DNA from: Furcasterigmium furcatum
Taxonomy: Eukaryota; Ascomycota; Sordariomycetes; Glomerellales; Plectosphaerellaceae
DNA length: 64,000 bases
Direction: 5' to 3'
Assembly: GCA_001599815.1 (NCBI GenBank)
Contig: BCIA01000002.1
Span: forward strand, 937,831 to 1,001,830
A program made the translations under genes and the position numbers. The notes under the pieces are model-generated. The model was not told the origin of the DNA. It searched no databases and saw only the letters and a list, made by a program, of their open reading frames with translations. This document shows positions 34,646-44,669 of the stretch, in pieces (within the stretch, counting starts at the first letter, position 1; every line of letters starts with the position of its first letter).

Positions 34646-36264
34646 ATGTCGCAACAGTATCCTCGTGAGTCCCCGCGGTCAGTCAGGGTGAGATTCGAGC
34701 AGCACAAGCTGACGGTTTGCCAGCTCCGCCAGGCCAGGCATTCAATGGTGCGTGAACATGGCACCTCGACGTCCCTAGAAGAAATCTAACCATGATGAAT
34801 AAGTAGCCGCTCCAAAGAGCTATCCCGCCCCGCCGCCTTCGCAGCCCAACGGCCAGACCAACTTCTCATACCCGGCGCCCCCTGGTGCTGGACAAGCGTC
34901 GCATTATCCTCCGCCTCCAGGTGCCGGCCCGCCAGGACAAGCCGCGCATTATCCTCCTCCTCCTCAACAAACATCTCCGGTCCCCACGAACCGAACAAAC
35001 TCATTCCCGCCTCCTCCGCCCTCTGCGGGAGGACAGCAGGCCAGCTACCCTCCCCCTCCCAGCCAGCAGTCCTCGAGGTCCAACTCGTCCTACCCTCCCC
35101 CTCCAGGTCAGAACTCGACACCCTCTCCCGGCCACTATCCTCCTCCTCCCGCGCAGGCGTCGCCTTCACAGCAGCAACAAGGGCGCTACCCGGCGCCTCC
35201 GATAGACCAGCTCCAACAACGGCAGAGTGAGATCCCTCTCCGCACCGTCGCCAGTCCAGATTCCAGCACGGCTCAGCAACTCTATACTTCGACCCCTCCA
35301 CCTCCGCCAGCCTTCGATGGCCCGCCCGAGCAACCCTATCCTACCGAGAAGCCGGGTATCATTGAATCCAGCGATGAGGAGGAGGAGCCTGCCCGGCAGC
35401 CCGCGAGATTCATCTCAGGTGCCCCGCCCCCGGACCTCTTCGTCGGCGCCCAGGCCATCGCCTCAGTCGACGATGTCGGCACCTTCAACGGCGGCAGCTA
35501 CCGCATCAGCCACCGCGACAGCAACACCATCCTCACCATCCAGCTCGCAGTCGGCTGCCCTCTCAGGGCCAAGCCCGGCACCCTGCTCGCCATGAGCCCG
35601 ACCGTCATCCTCAAGGGCCAGGTCAAGTTCAGCATGAAGAAGCTCGTCGCGGGCGCCGAGCTGGCCCAGTCCACGTTCACGGGGCCGGGCGAGGTCCTGC
35701 TCGCGCCGGCCATGCTGGGTGACATCACCAGCATCCGCCTCTCGGGCAAGGAGTCGTGGTCCGTCGGCCAGGACGCCTACGTCGCCAACACGCAGGGCGT
35801 CATCTGCGACTACAAGCGCCAGGGCCTCGGAAAGGCGATGTTCTCCGGCGAGGGCCTGTTCGTGTACAAGATCAGCGGCACCGGCCTGCTGTGGGTGACA
35901 AGCTTCGGCGCCATCATCCGCAAAGACGTGAGTCCCAGCCCCTTTGGCGCGAAATGCGGGAGGAGATTTTAACTGACGACGCTCCCAGCTCATCGAAGGC
36001 GAGAAGTACATCGTCGACAACGGGCACCTGGTGGCCTGGAACACAAAGTACATCATCGAGCGCGTGGCGTCGGGTGGCCTCGTGTCCGGTATTGCGGCAG
36101 GAGAAGGTCTTGTTTGCAAGTTCACCGGTCCCGGAACCGTGTACATGCAGACTCGCTGCCCGGTAAGTCGTCCTCTCGGGTTGAATTTGAAATAGGCGCT
36201 GACTCTCGTCCTGCAGAAATCTTTCCAGGCATTCTTGAATGGAAGCTTGAACCAGTCGATCTAG
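34646..36264 (+). CDS. AIM24 (mitochondrial inheritance 24)-domain protein
   Basis: Five exons: 34646-34664, 34724-34747, 34807-35927, 35989-36162, 36217-36264; phases agree throughout, giving 461 residues. The first two exons are only 19 and 24 nt. Residues about 1-170 are a Pro/Gln/Tyr-rich disordered region with repeated YPPPP and YPAPP, followed by an acidic patch (ESSDEEEEPARQ). About 225-450 is the AIM24 domain: FNGGSYRISHRDSNTILTIQ, then GQVKFSMKKLVAGAELAQST, FTGPGEVLLAPAMLGDI, GEGLFVYKISGTGLLW, GEKYIVDNGHLVAW and KFTGPGTVYMQTRCP. Yeast Aim24 acts in mitochondrial inner-membrane organisation (MICOS stability), but this Pro-rich fungal form has no obvious mitochondrial presequence and belongs to the broader TRAP-like beta-fold family. 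So the fold is sure and the place of action is not. Confidence 0.85.
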
Positions 36265-37373
36265 ATGGGGAGGACAGGTTGCCGATGATACAGATGCATG
36301 AAGCTGTCGCATTTACGTCCATGGATGCTCCTGGAGCCGCGCCGGGGAACTGCGATTCGAGTCAAGTCTATGCGGGGGAAGCTTGGTTACTTCTTCGGCG
36401 TTGTTCACATATGCAAGAATGAAAGCGACTGATACTTGGAACCTTTGGTGAATTCCCAACCATGTCCTTGTGTCTCATTTTCCCAAGCGACTTGGACCTT
36501 TGAGACTGTGACAAAGGCCGATGCTCAATAAGGTGTACACACCTCAGTCTTCAGTGATGCAACCTGCCCTCTTCAATCATGGTGGGTTCCGTTCTTTCCT
36601 TCAACGGATACCTTACCTCAACTGCGAGACCTGACTGTGTCGCAGTTGCCTTCAGAAGGAGGTGTGAGTTAGTTCGGGAAATGACACCGCATCATGTGTC
36701 AACTGTGGAAATAAACCTTGCCTGTCTTCCAGAGGCATCGGGCAAGAGCAACCCACGAGGAAGCAACGATGGGACTTGGAGCTGATCCTTCTCGGCTGAG
36801 CCTCACTCATGATATCCCCTACATCATCAACCTCTTCTTCAGCCCTCCGAATTAGCGAAGCGTCTTTTGGACATACCACCCATCCAGTCCCAGCTTTTAA
36901 AGCGCAAAGCGTCTCTTCAGTTTTCTTGTCATTCGACCTAACAGCGGCATCCATCCTCCATCTCGGCTTGCCTCCATCAAGCACGCGAAAGAGTGAACAA
37001 AACCACAACCGGGGCAGGAACAGATTCTCCGGCATCGAGTGCAGAACTTTCGCGAATACCTGCGGTTGCCGGCCTCGCAGTACACCACTCTCGAGGCGAA
37101 AAGGGGCGGAAAGAGCCCGCCCCTGAATTCTTCCCGAGCACGTACCTTCCCAACTCAACGAGATCCCGGCGCAACACCTCCTCAACTCAACGCCTCTCCA
37201 GCTCAGGGGCTGTCTCGAAGAATCTTCTCACCCATACACCAGCGCATTATCGAGTCTCCGCGCCTATTGTTGCCCGCATCACTTCACAGAATCTTCCTGC
37301 ACCAACCCTCAGTTCCATTGACCCTCATCTTTCTCAGCTTTCCTCGACAATAACCCTCAACAACTTCGCCAAA
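36265..37373. other. Intergenic and long 5' leader of the next gene
   Basis: About 1.1 kb. From 36993 to 37373 the frame of the downstream gene is open but has no ATG, and the sequence is C/T-rich. I read it as 5' leader. Confidence 0.55.
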
Positions 37374-39128
37374 ATGTCTGCCACTGTCGATCAGAACGTG
37401 CTGAAGTTGACCAAGGTCCTCAAGAGCCATGACTGGCGCAAGCCCTCCCAGCCCGTCTGTGGCGAAACGCACGGCCAGAAGACGCCTAAGGGGGACTTCC
37501 GCCGTCCTATTGCGGGAGCATCTCCTCTTCGCTCAGCTAGTAGCATTGGCTTTGCTACTGAGACCACCTACGACGTGGACTCGGACGATGACCACAGGCA
37601 CAGGAACGTCCAGAGTGCCGCAGGCATCATGAACTACGTCGCCATCAAGACCTCCGACACCATCCCAAGGTCAAGCAAGCATGACGCATGTGCGATCATG
37701 GACCTCGCTCTCCCCCCCGGAAAGCAGCAGCTTCGCCCCGGATCAGACACTTTCGCCATCGATATTGTCCTGCGCGATCTCGACCTGCATCGCATACTCG
37801 ATCAGCACGACCAAAATGACGACTTCCCCTTCGCCCTGCTTCGGGATATCCGCACCTCGGACAGGTTCAAGCCTATCAAGAGATTTCCTGAGAGCCAGTG
37901 CAATCAAGAGGAGGAGTTCGAAGGAGTTTCCAGCCCTAAGGCTCTGGGTCCCGCTACTCAGGCCATTCTGTGCGACCAGGCCGTCCTTAGTGTCAATGGC
38001 ATCAAGGGTCACACGACTCACAAGGCAGTCTCAGGAGCTGCCAAGGAGGCTGAATTCTCCAGCATTGTCGAGAAGCTTCGCCGGGCTGGAAGAGACCACC
38101 AGATTCGAAGGGAGGCCGGCATCCATGTCTCTGTGGAGGACACCCCTCCGCTTCTCCGCAAGATATCTCATGTCAAAGAGAGGTCAAACGACTCAACCGA
38201 TTCAGGGGTCGTCATGAACCCGGCCACACACAAAGCCAAGGCGCTGCGCAGGAGTCCATCGTCGACGAGCCTGAATCCCGCAGCTGCTGAGTTTATCGCT
38301 AAGCCGACTCAGTTCATCGACCCTGCTATCGTCGAGCAGTCGTGTAACGGGCGAGTTGAGCGCGTGGCAGAAGTGGCGTGCGTTCAGAAGTCGGTCGACA
38401 AGCAGCTCGCCATCGCCCAGGCATTCAACGATATTGCAAACTACTCACGGAACAGCCTCGACAACCTGCACGAGGTGGTCCAGAACACCATCCAAAAGTA
38501 CGGGATCCCGGGGCTGGATCCGCCTTGCATGCCAGGGCCTGCCCCCTATCCCGGCAACCTTCCATGCGGCAGTTTCCCACCAACTCCTCCCGTTGGCATC
38601 GATGCGCCTTTCCATTCCACAATCCCAATGGCACCACCCCCAGGCTTTGGGCTCCCGCCTCCCCAAGGCACTAACATCTTTCCTCCTCCACAGGCTCCTC
38701 TCGGATTTGCTACTACTCCCCAATACATGGGTCTTCATGGCCCACTGCCTCACCTCCCTCTGCCTCGACAGATGGGCTCTTTTCCTACGCCAGATTTCGC
38801 TGGGCCCCCTCCGCCATATCCCGCTCCAGGTTTCCCCCCAGGATTCGGTTTCCATCCAGGCCCGCTGCTGCCTGCTTCCAACATGATGATGCCCAAGCAC
38901 GGCGTTCCTGGGCAGCACATGCCCCCCCTTTCGCCGCCGAAACCTCGTGTTCCTGATGCCATGAGCCAGCAGCAGTACGAAGCGCACATTGAATGGCGCA
39001 AAGCAAACGAGCCTGGTTATGCACTCAAGTGCAAGGAGCGGCAGACTCGTCGAAACCTTCACTCAAACAGGTCCTCCATGAGCTTCAGTAGCACAACCCC
39101 TACTTCTGAATCTGGAGATACCTGGTGA
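37374..39128 (+). CDS. Hypothetical Pro-rich protein (584 aa)
   Basis: A single exon from ATG 37374 (AAAATGTCTG context; MSATVDQNVLKLTKVLKSHD), the first ATG in this frame. Residues 1-60 are basic; near 65-80 is an acidic patch (TYDVDSDDDHRHRN); about 110-230 has folded character (CAIMDLALPPGKQQLRPGSD; FAIDIVLRDLDLHRILDQHD). About 350-420 contains AVEFIAKPTQF-like and coiled segments. About 430-540 is Pro/Gly/Phe-rich (PPGFGLPPPQG; PPPYPAPGFPPGFGF). The end has a conserved-looking block (QQQYEAHIEWRKANEPGYAL) and basic RQTRRNLHSNR. No known domain, signal peptide or membrane helix. The Pro/Gly-rich tail and basic patches would suit an RNA-associated or scaffolding protein, but that is only a guess. 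Confidence 0.75.
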   Translation: MSATVDQNVLKLTKVLKSHDWRKPSQPVCGETHGQKTPKGDFRRPIAGASPLRSASSIGFATETTYDVDSDDDHRHRNVQSAAGIMNYVAIKTSDTIPRSSKHDACAIMDLALPPGKQQLRPGSDTFAIDIVLRDLDLHRILDQHDQNDDFPFALLRDIRTSDRFKPIKRFPESQCNQEEEFEGVSSPKALGPATQAILCDQAVLSVNGIKGHTTHKAVSGAAKEAEFSSIVEKLRRAGRDHQIRREAGIHVSVEDTPPLLRKISHVKERSNDSTDSGVVMNPATHKAKALRRSPSSTSLNPAAAEFIAKPTQFIDPAIVEQSCNGRVERVAEVACVQKSVDKQLAIAQAFNDIANYSRNSLDNLHEVVQNTIQKYGIPGLDPPCMPGPAPYPGNLPCGSFPPTPPVGIDAPFHSTIPMAPPPGFGLPPPQGTNIFPPPQAPLGFATTPQYMGLHGPLPHLPLPRQMGSFPTPDFAGPPPPYPAPGFPPGFGFHPGPLLPASNMMMPKHGVPGQHMPPLSPPKPRVPDAMSQQQYEAHIEWRKANEPGYALKCKERQTRRNLHSNRSSMSFSSTTPTSESGDTW

Positions 39129-39660
39129 GAGGGATGGAGAGACACGGAAGGAAAAACACATCGAGCATACCTTTCACGACTGACAATGAAGATGACAAGA
39201 GTAGACGGAGGAATGAGTTCAGATGAAGTATGATTTGCAACTTGGGGGGTTGACGAGCACGGCTTGAGGGACGAGTTTGGCATTGGACCCTTTGCATTAT
39301 GCATCTCGATTAAGGTGCTGAGTACTGAAGACGTCGAAAGCGCTTTGCTTTGCTTTACTGTGCTTTGATGAAATGGTAGTAACCAGTACTACGCTACTTA
39401 GCTAGCATGGTTGGTGTGAGAGCCAGCTACACGGAATTGATTTGCTCGGCTTCATTGCAATAACTATTACCTCTATCTTGTCAGGGATTGTGACTGTGAG
39501 ACGGACAGAGAGAGAGCGTGCCTAAAGCAGGAAAGAGTCAATTCCATTGCGGCATATCATCATTTGGTATCTATTCGCATTTCCCCATCCCCGCAGTTCT
39601 TCCATGATTTACCTAGCTACAATGCATTTCATCGTACGTCATTCACGCCGTGGCGTCTCC
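39129..39660. other. Convergent intergenic region
   Basis: 3' flanks of the Pro-rich protein gene (plus) and the amidohydrolase gene (minus). No gene seen. Confidence 0.6.
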
Positions 39661-40790
39661 CTACTCCTGCTTGATGCCGTAGGCCCGCAAGGCCGTGCCG
39701 GCGAAGAGCTCCGCCTGGGCGTCAGTTTCCATGGAGGATAGGTAGCAGAGGCGGTCGACGAGCAGCTTCCACTTCTTCCAGGAGGAGTCATCGGCGACGG
39801 GGTTTCCGCCCTCGGACGCGGAGGGACGGAGGGTGCAGACGGGCCAGTCGGAGCCGAACATTGTGCGGCGGGCGCCGAAGGTGGCGAGGATGACGAGGAG
39901 CCAAGGGCTGATGCCGTCGAAGACAGCCTCGGGGGACTGGGTGGAGAGGGAGGGTGCCATTTCACCGAAGCCGCCGGAGAGCTTCATGAAAGTGTTGTTG
40001 GCCTTGGAGAGGGCGTAGATGGCAGTGCGCCAGTGGATGAAGGAAGGGTCGGTGGTGTTGATGACTGTGAGGTCGGGCTTGCACATGTGGTCTGCGACGG
40101 GTGTTAGTGAGGCCGTGCGGGTTCATAGGGGCAACGGGGATGGAACGCACTGATGATGATGGTGACCTGCTCGTCCTCGGGGACGCTATCGTGGGCCAGG
40201 CTGATCATTACCAGGGCCTCCTCAAGCTGCTGCTTGCCGCGTCGGTGCTGGTCGATGCCCAAGTCGAAGGCGAGGCCGAGCTTGCCCATGAGCTTCAGGC
40301 TGTTGATGAAAGGCTCCTCGATGGCGGTGCCATGAGGCTTGTCCTGGAGGAGATACCTAAAACCACGGACCTTGGGCCACGCGACGGGACCAGCGACCTC
40401 CTTGACCTTCTCGATATAGCGTTCCAGGACCTCAGGACCGCTGGGCAGCGGCGCCCAGGGGACGAATCCCAGGCAGAGGCTGGCGTCTTCGGGAGTGTGG
40501 CCCTCGCCGTCGCGAGGCTTGCCCTCGATGATGCGGCGGAGCCAGGCGACCTCGGCCAGGGGTCCCTCCCAGCCAGAGCCATCTGCAGCGCCGGCCTCGA
40601 GGTCGTTCTTGCGGTCGGTCTCGAGAAAGATGAAGCCTTTGAGGTTGGCGGGGGAGCCGGTTGCGGCGCGGTAGTCTTCGAGGGAGCGTTGGGCGGCGAT
40701 GGGGTTGCCTTCGCTGGCCCAGGCGAGCGTGGAGATCTCGGATCCCGGGTAGAGGTGGATGTGGGAGTCGACGATGGGATAGTCGGCCAT
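39661..40790 (-). CDS. Amidohydrolase family 2 protein (lactonase-like)
   Basis: Exons 40790-40151 and 40091-39661, with a 59-bp intron (GTGCGT...CGCAG) and clean phase; 356 residues. The start is MADYPIVDSHIHLYPGSEI, giving the metal-binding His-x-His of the amidohydrolase superfamily at residues 10 and 12. Across the intron the strand reads VTIIINHMCKPDLTV, with a candidate His ligand. The C-terminal motif TMFGSDWPVCTL carries the conserved catalytic/metal Asp. This is the TIM-barrel Amidohydro_2 family; close bacterial and fungal relatives include L-rhamnono-1,4-lactonase and related sugar lactonases, and 2-pyrone-4,6-dicarboxylate lactonase. The substrate cannot be assigned from sequence. 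No signal peptide, so cytosolic. The length is typical. Confidence 0.88.
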
Positions 40791-41815
40791 GTTGAAGTCT
40801 CTGCGTCGTCTGTCGGTGTGGTGTGGTGAGGAGTGGTGTTTAGTCGAATTGGAGGAAGCTCCCGAGAGCTCACCAAGAGGGTGAATGATTTGGTTGCGCT
40901 GCTGCAGAGTTGGCGAGAACCGGAGAGTTCAATTGCAGGAAGGGAGGGTAGAGCGATATCTCCTTGGAAGAGAAGTAGCTGTCCGATGTTGAAACATGTA
41001 GGATTTCATCAAGAAGGAGCTGCTCCTTCTTTCGACTGGGGGAGCTAAGGTGCGGTCAGGTTAGGCGGGGTCTCCTTGGCCCCTCCATCTCAGGGTGAGT
41101 ACCCCGCCATCCGAATGATGTCCAGTGTCTTCAGTGGGCAGGGCCCACTAAACAGCGGTGGGCAAACAACCGTCACCTCCACCGACTCCATCCCAACCTT
41201 TGCTAGGTTGTGTTAATATCCGTCGGGTTGATGGACGACACTGATATTCGTATGGTGGACGGTATCATTAACCCGAGCGCCGAGACGCTGGATGGGGCTG
41301 AAGCCCCACACAGAGTGGTTCCCACGATGGCTTCAACACAGAAGACACACAAACAGCCCGACTCAGAAGGGCAAGAATGGAATGCAAGACGTCTGGGCAT
41401 CAGTGGGAAGCCCCTGAAGAGACGGGAGCCATAGGGACTCGGACGGTCCCAAAAGCGGGCAGCTGTCACCGTCCCAACCGTTGCTTAGGTCAACTTCGCA
41501 CCTGCCGGCCGGTCCCCGCGGTCCATCTCACCTCACTTTCTCCAACTTCCATGGAAAGCACCTGGCCCGGGTAGGCATTTAGATGGACGGCCCGGAGCAG
41601 GAGCCATGCCGCACTTGGTGGCAGCCCGGGTGAAGAAAGTCCCTCCCACGCCCGGCTGCCTTCTACTGTCCATCCCGCCTTGCCGGATTGATTCTGCTTC
41701 TCTCCACCATATATCCATCCCATCGACTTCAAGCCTCATCTGTGATCGTCCATCACTTACTTTCTCCGCTCGCTTCACCCCCCACAGACTTAGTGCGCCG
41801 TCATTCTTCTTTACA
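40791..41815. other. Divergent intergenic region
   Basis: About 1 kb between the amidohydrolase start and the orphan gene at 41816. C/T-rich leader sequence occupies about 41640-41815. Nothing else is supported. Confidence 0.55.
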
Positions 41816-42292
41816 ATGCTCTCTTTCGCGGAACTGGAGGCCCTGGGCCCGGAACGGAGAGCCTCCCTCATGGATACCTGGGTGCGATTTCGTCCGGATC
41901 CTGATGTCCGAGTCCGAGCCCTTCTCGAAAACCCAGCCGATGCCCTAGCAGATGTCATCCGCCGTTACTCCCTGCCCAACTACCTCTGCCGGCGGAAGTT
42001 TATTGACTACGGCGATGGCCACGCCGAGTGCTTGGTGTTGAACTCCGCCTCGCAGCCGCTCCATCGGACGTGGTACTTGGAGGTTCCGATGGACTCATTG
42101 CTCCCGGATGAGGAGGTCAGGGTCCAAAGTCTGTTCCCGGTCATCCACAAAGACTGGCCACCCGGAGGAACACCAAGAACAGATGTTCAGCGGCTCATCC
42201 TGAACACGTTCTTTCACCGTGGTTGGGAGTGGATGTCCATGACCACTTGCAAGCGGGTGGTCTCCCGCCGGGGTGTCTTCGAATTGACTTAG
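41816..42292 (+). CDS. Orphan hypothetical protein (158 aa), possibly a truncated longer gene
   Basis: ATG at 41816 (TTTACAATGCT) follows a pyrimidine-rich leader. The product begins MLSFAELEALGPERRASLMD and contains a compact segment, YLCRRKFIDYGDGHAECLVL then RTWYLEVPMDSLLPDEEVRV. It stops at TAG 42290-42292. The frame after that TAG remains open for 95 bases (YPILVITLKPGPWLDRNAIG...) to a good donor at 42388 (GTAAGC). A matching acceptor at 42456 joins, in phase, to the ORF that ends at 42829. So the ancestral gene may have been 41816-42387 plus 42457-42829, cut by a nonsense codon. No domain is recognised. Confidence 0.55.
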   Translation: MLSFAELEALGPERRASLMDTWVRFRPDPDVRVRALLENPADALADVIRRYSLPNYLCRRKFIDYGDGHAECLVLNSASQPLHRTWYLEVPMDSLLPDEEVRVQSLFPVIHKDWPPGGTPRTDVQRLILNTFFHRGWEWMSMTTCKRVVSRRGVFELT

Positions 42293-42829
42293 TACCCAAT
42301 CCTCGTCATCACGCTGAAGCCAGGTCCCTGGCTGGACCGAAACGCAATTGGTTCCATGCTATACATGATTTCCTGCTGGCTCTCTCTGTAAGCTTAGCTA
42401 CTTATGCTAGTCCAGGCTCTGGCGATACCTCTTAAGCTGACCGTGTCTCTGCTAAGGTGGCCTGAACTCGACCAGACTGGAATTGTGCTTCAGTACGACG
42501 CTAAGCACTTTAAAATCCCGGATATTTCTCAATTCACGGATGCCGATGGTCAATTGAATATCCCTCAAATCAATGATCCAGAGCGCGAGACACACAGTTA
42601 TCGATTCCGAACCCTGGCAACCCGGGGAGACAGGCCGGACCTCTCTGCAGACCCCGATCCACGCCCGGATGAGCTCGCGGACACTCTCCAAGCACTTCAG
42701 TTGGAACAACGAGCTATAGGCACCAGTGAAACCCACCCAGGGAATACCCGTGCTCTGTGGAGGATGCTGCGGGAGGCCCAAGGGTATGTGGACGATGCTG
42801 CGGGAAGCCCAAGGGAATCAACGAGTTGA
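42293..42829 (+). pseudogene. In-frame continuation of the orphan gene after a TAG, with one intron
   Basis: Segments 42293-42387 and 42457-42829 are separated by a 69-bp intron (GTAAGC...AGCTGACC...CTAAG). They read on in the frame of 41816-42292: WPELDQTGIVLQYDAKHFKI, then FTDADGQLNIPQINDPERET, then PDPRPDELADTLQALQLEQR. It would be expressed only if the TAG is bypassed, an unusual 36-bp intron removes it, or translation starts separately at 42404. The C-terminal end is altered by a 31-bp tandem duplication. Confidence 0.4.
42763..42815 (+). repeat. 31-bp tandem duplication at a gene end
   Basis: GATGCTGCGGGAGGCCCAAG at 42763 recurs at 42794 with one mismatch, so the period is 31 bp. Because 31 is not a multiple of three, the second copy is read in a different frame (LREAQG versus DAAGSPRE), changing the predicted C-terminus. 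Confidence 0.8.
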
Positions 42830-43841
42830 GCTGTTGCTACATGGAGGGCGGTGGCTTCGTTCACTCAGACACCAAATGTACGGCCACTAAGCGAAACAGC
42901 TACTGACGGTTGTGGGCATCATTCAACAGCTTGAGCTTCACGAAACCATCTAGCGTTTAGCGAGAATCATTCAGTCAGTAACCCCTCTCTTTGAACCTGG
43001 ACTAGAAGCAGACCATACCTCCAAGCCTCGGTGACAAGGCTGGAGCACTCTTGAAACGTAGTCGCAGGGGGTCCGGGGAAGGGTCACACGGAATATCGAA
43101 GAGGCGCGCGTCAGTCTTGACATGCAGTAGATTCTATCGTCATCTACCTGGCTGGTCTAGAGCAGTGAGAGTGCCGTCTTGTACATGCTGCCATATCCCA
43201 GAGCTGGCTTGCTCGGACCTTCCATCATCCAGTCCGAGGCCATCGAGAGTCCTTCTCCTCCAGGAACAAGTCAAGAGGCTCGAGGCCTCCTGAGTCCCTG
43301 GCTCACATCCCCAGGAGTCACGGCTCCGAGCTCGCCCTTCTTCAGCACCTCGGCGCCCACGGGGGCGTCGGCGAGATGCAAAGGGTCGGAGCTGCGGAGT
43401 ACTCCTTGGATTGTCGAGGCGTGGCATCGCGGGGGGGCCGTCGGGCCAAATCGACCCCTCTCGACGTGCGTCACGGAGAGGGGCGAGCGCTGGACAGGCC
43501 CCGTGGAAGAGCCCGCGGGATGGGAGATCCCGCTTGACGTGGTTTGGGTGCGGCGGACCGCCGGCCAGAGGCTCCAAGAACCAGCTTGAGAGCATGAACC
43601 GGGACGAGTCTCGCCCTTTCCGGCGACGGGGATCTGCCTGGTCTGAGCCGGCTCCGGGGGGGTGGAGCGGCCAGAGTGGGTGGTCAGGCAGAAGGGGCTG
43701 GTCCCCGCCGTCGGAGTAAAGGAATGTACAGCCCATAGAGGGGCCTCTCTTCTCTATTAATTAGGTACGGGGGTGTTGACGTTCTGGCAAGTGTTGTCGC
43801 ACAATCTCCGGAGTCCCATCATCATTAGTCGGTCGAGTCGC
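42830..43841. other. Intergenic, about 1 kb
   Basis: 3' flank of the orphan gene and of the EsdC-like gene. GC-rich overlapping ORFs at 43140-43736 on both strands look non-coding. Confidence 0.55.
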
Positions 43842-44669
43842 TTAGACGACGACCATGCCGTGGCGGCGGGCCCTGGAAGCGGGCTCCTCGTACTCGGCCT
43901 CGGACTCCTCCTCATCGGAAGAGCAGTCGTAGCCGCACCTCTCACCGCCGCAGTCGAGCCTGACGCGGTCGCCCTTGCGGGTGATGCCGTAGCGCTCGCA
44001 GGTGCAGGAGACCTCGGAGCCGGGGGTGGAGTAGCCGGACAGGGAGGAAGAGGGGCTGGAGGAGTCGGAGCGGTAGGAGAGGGCAGAGCCGACGGAAGAG
44101 ACGGGGGAAGCGGAGAAGTCGGTGATGATGTCTTCCTCATCGAAGCCGGCGGCGCCGAAGCGGGCGGTGAGCTCCTCAACGGACTCCTCATCGTCGAACT
44201 CGGCGTCGAGGATGTGGCGGGTGGCCTTGGGAGACACGGGCTTGGGGGCCTTGATCTGGGAGACGGAGAGGGGGCGGCCCTTGGCGACCTCGGAGGTCTT
44301 CTCGGAGCGGCGGGAAGAGCGGGACGAGGAGGTCTTGGAGGACTTGGAGGACGACTTGGAGGAGGACTTGCCGTTGGAGGGGACGTCGAGGATGTTCAGG
44401 GCGCGGCCGGTGGTGGGCTCGACGGTGGACTCGACGGAGGGGTTGTGGGCGACGTGGTATCCATCGATGATGTAGTAGTACCAGTAGCGCTGGCCAGCCT
44501 GGAGGGTGGCACCCTGGAACTTGAAGGTACCCTTCCACGAGCCGGACTTGGAGGAGGTCTTGTCCTTGGAGAGAGGAAGCTGACCGACGTAGTTGTCCCA
44601 AGATCCGAGGAGGTGGACGGACTTGACGCCGCTGGAGACGCGGAGAGAGAAAGAGAGCTGGGTGGACAT
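43842..44669 (-). CDS. esdC: EsdC-like protein with AMPK-type glycogen-binding domain
   Basis: A single-exon gene of 275 residues starting at MSTQLSFSLRVSSGVKSVHL. Residues about 3-80 form a CBM48/AMPK-beta glycogen-binding domain: HLLGSWDNYVGQLPLSKD, GSWKGTFKFQGATLQAGQ, YWYYYIIDGYHVAHNPS, with the aromatic residues expected for carbohydrate contact. Then comes a Ser/Lys-rich linker (about 98-125), an acidic segment (DAEFDDEESVEELTARFG), a Ser-rich stretch and a C-terminal Cys cluster (CTCERYG...LDCGGERCGYDC) that may bind metal. In Aspergillus nidulans, EsdC is needed for early sexual development and has this domain; GTP-binding annotation in databases is historical. It lacks the Snf1-binding domain of true AMPK beta subunits. 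The 301-codon plus-strand ORF is a shadow. Confidence 0.8.
   Translation of the reverse strand: MSTQLSFSLRVSSGVKSVHLLGSWDNYVGQLPLSKDKTSSKSGSWKGTFKFQGATLQAGQRYWYYYIIDGYHVAHNPSVESTVEPTTGRALNILDVPSNGKSSSKSSSKSSKTSSSRSSRRSEKTSEVAKGRPLSVSQIKAPKPVSPKATRHILDAEFDDEESVEELTARFGAAGFDEEDIITDFSASPVSSVGSALSYRSDSSSPSSSLSGYSTPGSEVSCTCERYGITRKGDRVRLDCGGERCGYDCSSDEEESEAEYEEPASRARRHGMVVV

Noticed and set aside
40101..40829. 242-codon plus-strand ORF opposite the amidohydrolase
   Set aside because: It overlaps conserved amidohydrolase motifs on the other strand, with no domain of its own.
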